A stretch of DNA of 27,378 nt from Priapulus caudatus (Eukaryota > Priapulida > Priapulimorpha > Priapulimorphida > Priapulidae). The notes under the pieces are model-generated. The model searched no databases and had not been told where the DNA came from. It saw only the letters and a program-made list of their open reading frames with translations. Below, piece by piece: positions 20,872-27,378 of the stretch. Location: NCBI RefSeq assembly GCF_000485595.1, contig NW_014577622.1, forward strand, positions 1 to 27,378. The letters run 5' to 3'. The position numbers and the translations under genes were made by a program. Each line of letters begins with the position of its first letter. Position 1 is the stretch's first letter.

Positions 20872-21399
20872 TGTGGGCGTACTTTCGCGCGCGCGTTTTA
20901 GTGCGTTGGCGTTATTTCGTGTGCGCGTGTTTGTGTGTAGGGTTTTACTTATCAGATGCACGCATGATATTTCACATCTTAAGAGAAGCATATTTCGTTG
21001 GCTGTCGTCGACGCACTTGTCAGCCGAGCGTGACGACGTTAAGGGCGACGAGCGCGTCATTTCAATACGTCGTTTGCAGCTGGCGCGCTTACTATGCGAG
21101 CTTCCATGTTAATCAGGCAGCGACTGCACAACACTCGTCTTTTACATTCGACGAGAAATTAAACTTTCTATAATGTTGCGCGTAGACTTCGTCTCAAGGC
21201 CTTTACAGATATAGGAACGTTCGGGCTCTGCTGAGCCGCCTATCCGCGGGGATAAATTAGATTCCGTGTGTATATTTTGCGCGAGATGCATTTTGTTATT
21301 TATGGTAATCGTTCTCTATGTATAAAACGGTCTAGTGTGTGACGATGGCTGTTAATCTAAAGGCGCACCGGTGTGTTATAGTGTGTATATATATATAGT

Positions 21400-21400
<1 letters not shown>
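20870..21400. other. Intergenic, nothing recognised
   Basis: It starts with a CG/GT-rich segment (cgcgcgcg near 20886) and continues as unique DNA. No exon or RNA gene is supported. Confidence 0.4.
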
Positions 21401-21471
<71 letters not shown>

Positions 21472-21780
21472 TGTGTGTGTGTGTGTGTTGTGTGGCAGTG
21501 CGTGTGTGTGTGTGTGGTGGTGTGTGGTGTGTGTGTGTGTGTATGTGTGTGTATGTGTGTGTGGTGTGTGTGTGTGTGTGTGTGGTGTGTGTGTGTATGT
21601 GTGTGTCCTGTGTGTGTGCGTACTTGCGGTGTGTGTTGTGTGCGCGGCGCGAGTGTATGTTCGTACATCCGTGGGTGCGTGAGCATGCGCGTGCGTGTAT
21701 GTGTGCTTACGTGTGCGCTCATGTGTGTTCGCCAGTGCGTGATTCTGTATGTGCGTGCGTCCGTCCGTGCCTGCCTGCGT
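21401..21780. repeat. (GT)32 and degenerate GT-rich extension
   Basis: Pure GT at 21401-21464, then GT runs with GTAT, GTGGT and GTGC interruptions to about 21640, then a decaying gtgcgtgcg-type tail to about 21780. A short (TA)n precedes it at 21386-21396. The frames of up to 192 codons here are repeat translations. Confidence 0.95.
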
Positions 21781-22055
21781 ATATGGAGCGAAAAGCTATG
21801 GCGATAAGCAGTAGCAAATGTCACCTTCAACGAACCAGCAGAAATATAATTATGTGCAAATGCACGCGCTCAATGCGTGACGAAACTCTGCTTAGATTTT
21901 ACGCTGAAAATGCGCGAAAAAGCACTTTTTTTTATCGCACACAACAAAAACTGTCGGCTGTGCGAATTCCCCGCCGTATGTAGTGACTCGCATTACGCCA
22001 AATTGATATGTTATTTAGCGATTACGGCAATCACTGGGGCATCGCAGAGAAAATC
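21781..22055. other. Intergenic, nothing recognised
   Basis: Unique sequence between GT and GA arrays, with no defensible coding frame. Confidence 0.4.
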
Positions 22056-22111
22056 AGAGGGAGAGAGCGAGAGGGGATGGGAGGGAGAGGGAGAGAGAGA
22101 GAGAGAGAGAG
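22056..22111. repeat. (GA)n/GGGA purine tract
   Basis: Imperfect at first (gagagcgagaggggatggg), then purer GA to 22111. Confidence 0.9.
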
Positions 22112-22675
22112 TCCCGTGCATTAATTATGATCATTATGAAATTACGCAGATGCTCGGGCAAATTTGCGCGGAATTATTGAATCGATAATGATCTGCGCAA
22201 AGCGTGACGTCATCATCGTGAGGTCACAGCGTCAGCAGTCTGCGCTTTACTTGAATGAGATCCGAGAATGTATGTAAGTAGGTAGAGTAAGTAAAGGTAG
22301 TGAGTGCTCTCTGCCGCTGTCAGACTAGTCTGTAGACTGTTGCTTGCTTGAGAAAGATCCGTGCGTGCATGTAAGTTATTTTTCTAACGAAACGTTGCGA
22401 ATGAATGTTTACAGATTGGTATACGTGACAGATAAGAACGATATACAAAATTCCAAAAATCATAACTACCGCAAAATGATCTACTTTTATTCGTCTTCAT
22501 TATTTTACCACATGAGCATGAACTGCAATATCATCCGTTTCTGCACCTCATTTGCTTTGTATGCCTTCGCCTTTCCCCACGTCCTCCTATCTCTTCTCCC
22601 CTGTTTCTCCTTCTCTCCCTCTTCACTCTCTTTTCCTCCGTTTTCCGTGCTTCTCCGTCACCATTCAAAGCTAGC
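22112..22675. other. Intergenic apart from the CRE; pyrimidine-rich towards the end
   Basis: The 112-codon frame at 22344-22682 ends in a Ser/Pro/Phe-rich translation of a CT-rich stretch (22570-22660) and is not convincing as a gene. Confidence 0.4.
22205..22226. promoter_or_regulatory. Perfect CRE with a nuclear-receptor-type half-site 8 bp away
   Basis: TGACGTCA at 22205-22212 is followed by AGGTCA at 22221-22226. The two are independent consensus motifs (bZIP and nuclear receptor). A Maf-like TCAGCA follows at about 22232. No transcript start is visible nearby. Confidence 0.35.
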
Positions 22676-22800
22676 TAGTTAAACGACACATAGCTAAACG
22701 ATAGATAGCTAAAACAAATATAGCAAAAACTAAAAGTAGAGGGCTAAAACGAAGATGGCGAAACGATAGATATCCAAAACGAAGATAGTTAAAAACTAGA
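22676..22800. repeat. 15-bp minisatellite, TAGCTAAAACGATAGA-like, 8 units
   Basis: Units start at 22676, 22691, 22706, 22721 (with a 5-bp insertion), 22741, 22756, 22771 and 22786. All follow the pattern tagNtaaaacgaNaga. A diverged continuation (tagctgaaagctaacg, about 23233-23248) appears after the mobile element that follows. Confidence 0.85.
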
Positions 22801-23218
22801 GCACTCGGAGAGCACAGACCTCCGCCAAGGCAGCTCAATTCTCTCACTGTAAAAATGTTTAATAATTAATTGGATCCGGATCACCACCAAAATGTAATCA
22901 ATTCTAAGTTACCCCATTTCTGAACTATTCTGAAAATTTAATTAATTAATTAATTGGATCCGGATCACCACCAAAATGTAATCAATTCTAAGTTACCCCA
23001 TTTCTGAACTATTCTGAAAATTTAATTAATTAATTAATTAATTAATTGGATCCGGATCACCACCAAAATCTCATCAATTCTAGGTTAGGCGATTTCTGAC
23101 CTATCCTGAAAATTTTATGACAATCCGTCCATAACTTTTTCAGTTAGGTTGTACACGCACAAACCAACAAACACACGCCGGTGAAAACATAACCTCCTGC
23201 CAACCCATTGGCGGAGGT
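22799..23218. mobile_element. ~420-bp foldback/SINE-like element with internal tandem units
   Basis: The left end carries acctccgccaagg (about 22819-22831). The right end carries its near-inverted copy, ccattggcggaggt (to 23218). The flanking 5-mer aacta at 22794-22798 and 23219-23223 could be a target-site duplication. Inside are three tandem units starting tggatccggatcaccacc (22871, 22955, 23047), then a tail with cagttaggttgtacacgc and aaaacataacctcc. From memory, this combination of motifs recurs as a dispersed repeat in many aquatic animals; I cannot assign its class with confidence. No protein is encoded. Confidence 0.6.
22871..23115. repeat. Three tandem units inside the element, period 84 then 92 bp
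   Basis: Units 1 and 2 are identical over about 75 bp. Their joints differ only in the number of TTAA/AATT steps; the second joint is 8 bp longer. Unit 3 has substitutions (ctcatc for gtaatc, ggttaggcg for agttacccc) and leads into the element's unique tail, so it looks ancestral and units 1-2 look like recent duplicates. Confidence 0.9.
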
Positions 23219-23223
23219 AACTA

Positions 23224-24660
23224 ACGGTAAATAGCTGAAAGCTAACGCGCGCATGCATTTCTACCACTACACTAGCAATAGTTTCATATACCGAACTTCT
23301 TCTTATTCCCTGAGGTTACAATTGCACAGTTATGTCCCGAGAGAATTGCACGGCGAATAAATAAATAATTAAGAATTATTTCGTGTTTTGGTCAAACAAC
23401 GCAGTTGTGGAGAGGACAATTTATGAAGCCATGAAACACTAAGCCCGAAACCCCATGTGCACAATTCCGGCAACTCCTTACTCATCGGGTATGTGATGTG
23501 TTCTTTTGCAGTGAGTCAGATTGTTCATATATTTGTAATATTTTTTGTAATAGGCGCATGATTAATAGATTAAACTATATTTCATCGCAAGAGCTTTTAC
23601 GTGATTACTGATGCCGTTGTGTACCTATGGAAAAATCTGTAGCGGAAATGAGGCGGCACTGGCCAACCGTTGTGTTATAAAATGTCGGACCTTAGCTTCT
23701 ACTATTAGCAGTAAATTCCAGCAGACACTAATTCCATGTGATTTATGACAGCATCTGACTAGTTGATGACACTGTGCGTTGCCTGACACTAACGATCCTA
23801 GTTAGCAATGTAATTCTAACGCCATCATACCTAATGCCTGCTTTTTACATCAAGCTAGGTAGTAGATGTACACTATTGAACGAACTGCAGCTTAGCTTTA
23901 GTTTTGAGAAGAACCTACACAAAAGAAAAAGGAGGGGAGTTAGTGTTAAAAATCACAGTCACAAACTCGAGTCAGTTAAAATTCTGATGCGTTTTCACTT
24001 GATTTACTGTCGTGGTGAATTATATGGAATTAATTGGCGTTTTCGTCAATTAGATCCCATTTGGTCTCACTCGCAACCGGAAATTTCGCCGTTATGAGTG
24101 TTAAAAATCGTCAATCGATAGTTGCTAATTATCTTTCTATTTGCGAGCTGTGCTAATTTAATCACCAGTGCTGTGAAATAGACGATGCCAAGTGCGCCAA
24201 TGCAGTAAACGTGTGAGGGCTGCCTCCTATTTGATTACCGAGCCTAAATCAAGACGCATAATTATCTTTCTTGCGGAGGCTGCGTCGACAGGAATTCGCT
24301 CTATTCCTTAAAGCAACATGTCGTCACGATTTCCCGCAACTAGAACAGGGTTTGTTCGGAGATTGCCATTTGAACTATTGAGAATTGCGGCCATTGCCAG
24401 ATGCTTACGTAATAGCTATATAATAGCTTCTAACATTCGCGGACGCATTGCTTCGTTCAAATATGCATGTACTACAGAAGAACGATGATGGTTTTTCGGT
24501 GTTCGCTGACAATTGCAATGTTTCACGGGGGTTTTGCAATAGGAAGCATTACGTGGACGATTGTGAGCTATTTAAAAGTTGCGCGGAAACTATTGATAAC
24601 AATCACTGATGACGATGGTGACAGCAATGTCAAAGCGCACGCCTCAGTAATCACTCTAAT
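23224..24660. other. Intergenic, no gene supported
   Basis: Begins with remnants of the 15-bp minisatellite. A 107-codon frame at 23774-24097 and a 65-codon frame at 24467-24664 have ATG starts but no recognisable domain, and no splice or promoter context supports them. Confidence 0.4.
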
Positions 24661-24701
24661 ATAATAACAATAATAATAATAATTATTATTATTATTATTA
24701 A

Positions 24702-24740
<39 letters not shown>
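24661..24740. repeat. (AAT)n joined to (ATT)n, inverted trinucleotide array
   Basis: About 20 bp of AAT repeats switch to ATT repeats (from about 24683) with one taatatt interruption. The AAT and ATT halves are complementary and can fold as a hairpin. Confidence 0.9.
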
Positions 24741-24741
<1 letters not shown>

Positions 24742-25074
24742 GTCAAGCCAGTCCCCATCGCTGATTCCTCATTCCACAATTCCGATTGAAACTCCCCCAT
24801 AAAAAATCGTCCGCCAAAGGCAGGAAAACGCTGTATGCAGCCGTCGTGAAAATGAACTTTATTTATTACCAAGGACAATTCGCCGCGCGGCGATACTGCG
24901 GCTGGCGTTCCAACATGCGAGGCCGGTCCGCCGTAAATTGCAGCGAGAGTTGCTAAATAAAACGGACTCAATCAAGGCGCGCAGCCACCTGACCCACCGG
25001 CAGTTGTCGACGCTGTCGGCTGCCCTCTGACATTTCACGAATTGCGCGCTAAACTGTTGTTTTCTATCAGAGAG

Positions 25075-25078
<4 letters not shown>
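24741..25078. other. CpG-rich unique DNA, no gene supported
   Basis: It includes a 12-bp GC palindrome (cgccgcgcggcg, 24881-24892). CpG density is high compared with the flanks, which may mark an unmethylated regulatory region, but I see no start site or exon. Confidence 0.35.

Positions 25079-25122
<44 letters not shown>
25079..25122. repeat. (AG)22 microsatellite
   Basis: A pure AG run of 44 bp, in CpG-rich surroundings. Confidence 0.97.
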
Positions 25123-25124
<2 letters not shown>

Positions 25125-25572
25125 GCTGTGGCGTGAAGAGGCCAACGTCACTAAGTGAGTGACTCTCCTCTTAAACTTCCGTTGTTCACCGCTGGATCGG
25201 CGCGCGGGGGACGAACATGTGGAACTACATTTTCGTCGGCGATGGTCTTCGGGGAACGCTACGCGGAAACAACATATCTTTGGTAATGATCATGAACGAA
25301 CACACGCGGGAACAACTGGTCGTTAGTTCAATCTCCGCAGAACGCCAGGCGAGAATTTTGTCGGTAGATTTCGACCGTTCGACTGCCATCGGCACACAAA
25401 AGGCGCGACAACTTTGTGTCGTCGACGATCTTCGTGTATGCGCCGCATGTCGTTGGCCGACCGCGTGACCATTCGCCGACAACTGCCGTCGGCGCGCAAA
25501 TGATCTACAGAATGATATGGTGTAACGCTTTTAGACTCGGGCGCACTGATCGATAGAAAGCTGCTATTGTAT
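25123..25572. other. CpG-rich stretch with overlapping open frames, no recognised gene
   Basis: An 83-codon + strand frame starts at ATG 25217 (to 25468); an 85-codon and a 97-codon frame overlap it on the opposite strand. No domain is recognised in any. A gtgagt string at 25155-25160 resembles a splice donor but has a poor exon side. Confidence 0.3.
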
Positions 25573-25581
25573 CCACACACA

Positions 25582-25613
<32 letters not shown>

Positions 25614-25614
25614 C
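25573..25614. repeat. (AC)n/(ACGC)n microsatellite
   Basis: A short AC run followed by about eight ACGC units. Confidence 0.95.
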
Positions 25615-25816
25615 AACCTCTAGAAGCGATCACCAATAATCTATCATGGAAATCTTCGTAATAAACCCGTTATAATTTTTTTTCACTGCGTTAGATTTTC
25701 GGCTTTTGTCTTATTCGATTACGCTTCTATTTTGCTTCTTCTTTTTACTTTTTCTCTATACGTTCATTAATTGCAGCACACGCGCACCTTATTTTTTCGG
25801 TATTGCTATAATTTAC

Positions 25817-25819
<3 letters not shown>

Positions 25820-25861
<42 letters not shown>
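25820..25861. repeat. (GA)21 microsatellite
   Basis: A pure GA run of 42 bp. Confidence 0.97.
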
Positions 25862-25863
<2 letters not shown>

Positions 25864-26211
25864 CGCGGTGCGCGATGGCGTCGCTAATTTGAATCGATGC
25901 TAGGCGTAAGTTCATGCTGGCAGCGCTGATTATGCGTGGGGCCGGTGTTTGCCTGGCTGCACGCATATACGCACTAGGATGGGGGAGGGGGAGTTGACCT
26001 TCACGCGATGAACAAAGGCCGACATAGAGCTGCCTCAAGGTCATCACTAACCTTAGAGCTCGGTGGAATTTTACACGTATTTAAAGCGGTGTAACTGGTG
26101 TTCCAGTACTGTTGAGAATCGATCTCATTCTAATCACCCGATGAGGTCTTTGCGATCACGATGGGCGAACTCGCACATGCCTAGGTTACAGGGGTTCACA
26201 CGGAAACAAAC
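25862..26211. other. Intergenic, nothing recognised
   Basis: Unique sequence with a short G-rich stretch (gatgggggagggggagttg, about 25978-25996). No gene is supported. Confidence 0.4.
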
Positions 26212-26250
26212 TATTTATTTATTTATTCATTTATTTATTTATTATTTATA
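26212..26250. repeat. (TTTA)n microsatellite
   Basis: TTTA units with one TTCA and one shortened unit. Confidence 0.92.
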
Positions 26251-26590
26251 CAGTAAACACTGTATTAGCAGAAATCTCTAAAGAACGAATACATGACACT
26301 TTTTATCGTATCCCTAGCCATTCTTAATCTTCAAGAGGCAGCGAGATGCGCCACCCTTCTTAATGAACTACTGTTTTTATTTAGCCGTGTGTAACGATTT
26401 TAATAATTACGACCAGGTGGCTTCATTTAGGGTGGGCGGGGTTACATTTTTATTACGTTATGCACAATTATTGCGAGATGAAGCTGGGGTTTCCGCAGCT
26501 GCCGGTCCAGACGACCTCGTATTTGTGGTCGAAGCTAACATTATCACACCCCTCTCCTCTCATTCATGCTTTATAGTGTGTAAAAATTTT
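26251..26590. other. Intergenic with one GC-box-like motif
   Basis: A gggtgggcggggtta string near 26430-26445 fits a GC/KLF-type box. A 76-codon frame (26363-26593) crosses it without a recognisable domain. Confidence 0.3.
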
Positions 26591-26770
26591 TAGTGGGAGC
26601 ATGAGATGGAGCGTGTGTAAGATGGAGGTAGAGAGGGAGGTGGAGAGAGCGATATGGAAAGATGGAGAATGAAGAGGGAGAGAGAGCGCGCGCGCGGCAG
26701 AGAGAGAGAACGGAAAAGAGATAGAAAGAGAAAGAGAACGAGAGAGAGAGAGAAATGAAGAGAGATAGAA

Positions 26771-26802
<32 letters not shown>

Positions 26803-26862
26803 GGAGGGAGAGAGAGAGAGGGAGAGGGAAAGCGAGAGGGAGAGACGGGGGGAGGGAGGTCA
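26591..26862. repeat. ~270-bp polypurine (GA-rich) tract
   Basis: The + strand is largely G and A, with GA, GGGA and GAAA sub-repeats and one cgcgcgcgcg interruption near 26687-26697. Its base bias is the reverse of the 19739-20255 tract. Reverse-strand frames (98-99 codons of Ser/Leu/Pro) are artefacts. Confidence 0.9.
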
Positions 26863-27290
26863 CTCACTTAACACTTATCAGTAAATATATCAGCACAGCT
26901 CAAGCCGGTATTTACAACAGCGCGATAGAATGTAATTTACTCGCTACTTTACTGCAGCGTATTAGCGAAATCTCCCGTCTACGTGCTCACGCTCTATGCG
27001 ATTTGTGCATCACAAGTGGTGTACAATCTCTGAGGCCAAACGCTGCAATCATTGCAGACAAATGGGTACAGTAAATTAATTAGCACCGGTGGCGTAAGAG
27101 AGCATACTAGCGCTAACTATTGTAGGCACGAGCACGCGAATGCCGACGAGAAAGTGTGGGCTGTCGTCGTCATCCTTGCTGGCATTCTACTCACAACGCG
27201 CGCGCGCAATATCACAGTTGCTAGACGGATTCTCGCTCTCTCGTTCACCCTCATTCGCGTCGCTTTCGCTCTTTCTCCTCATTCATCACC
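26863..27290. other. Intergenic, nothing recognised
   Basis: Unique sequence; the 87-codon frame at 27052-27315 has no recognisable domain and ends in the CTAT repeat. Confidence 0.4.
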
Positions 27291-27327
27291 TATCTATCTA
27301 TCAAGAGCGTATTAAGAAGGCATTTAA

Positions 27328-27366
<39 letters not shown>

Positions 27367-27378
27367 ATATCTATCTAT
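27291..27378. repeat. (CTAT)n microsatellite, reaching the window edge
   Basis: Two CTAT tracts (27291-27302, and 27328 to the end) separated by about 25 bp of unique sequence. The second runs off the window, so its full length is unknown. Confidence 0.95.

Noticed and set aside
21357-21983. Frames up to 192 codons over the GT array on both strands
   Set aside because: Val-Cys or Thr-His repeats from (GT)n; not coding.
25217-25468. 83-codon ATG frame in CpG-rich DNA
   Set aside because: Two opposite-strand frames of equal or greater length overlap it, which is typical of stop-poor GC-rich sequence.
1-27378. tRNA, rRNA or snRNA genes
   Set aside because: A visual scan for B-box (GGTTCGANNCC) and conserved rRNA strings on both strands gave no convincing hit. 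A covariance-model search would be decisive.

Overview
The window looks like intergenic and accessory DNA from an animal nuclear genome, probably a marine invertebrate. The exact taxon cannot be fixed from the sequence. Reasons: one intronless rhodopsin-class (class A) GPCR reading frame, no bacterial operon structure or Shine-Dalgarno-led genes, very high microsatellite content (about 2.5 kb, or 9%, by my own tally), little CpG depletion, and remnants of short transposable elements of types common in aquatic animals.

Layout. 1-1475: a 16-bp minisatellite, then about 2.5 tandem copies of a ~545-bp repeat; each full copy carries two NRF-1-type palindromes. 1480-2310: AT and GT microsatellites. 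2495-3489: the only recognisable protein gene, a single-exon orphan class A GPCR of about 331 codons. It is split by an apparent one-base loss in a run of seven T, and it lacks several residues normally fixed in the family. 3802-3863: a second GT array. 5198-5634: a short hAT/MITE-like element with two right-hand ends. 6899-7006: GATA/GA array. 7771-8120: a possible core promoter and first exon, weakly supported. 8961-10550: CRE palindromes, including three perfect copies on an exact 20-bp period. 11211-11520: about 310 bp of nearly unbroken alternating purine-pyrimidine DNA. 13433-13564: a TATACC hexamer array ending in a 13-bp inverted repeat. 19739-20255: about 500 bp of polypyrimidine. 21401-21780: GT array. 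22676-23250: a 15-bp minisatellite split by a ~420-bp foldback-like element that contains three tandem copies of a BamHI-site-bearing unit. 24661-27378: further AAT/ATT, GA, ACGC, TTTA and CTAT arrays.

Most apparent reading frames longer than 100 codons are translations of simple repeats and are not annotated as genes. Apart from the GPCR I see no coding exon, tRNA, rRNA or CRISPR array that I can defend. The best leads are the unusual GPCR, the NRF-1-site-bearing satellite, the phased triple CRE, and the transposon/minisatellite structure near 22.7-23.2 kb.
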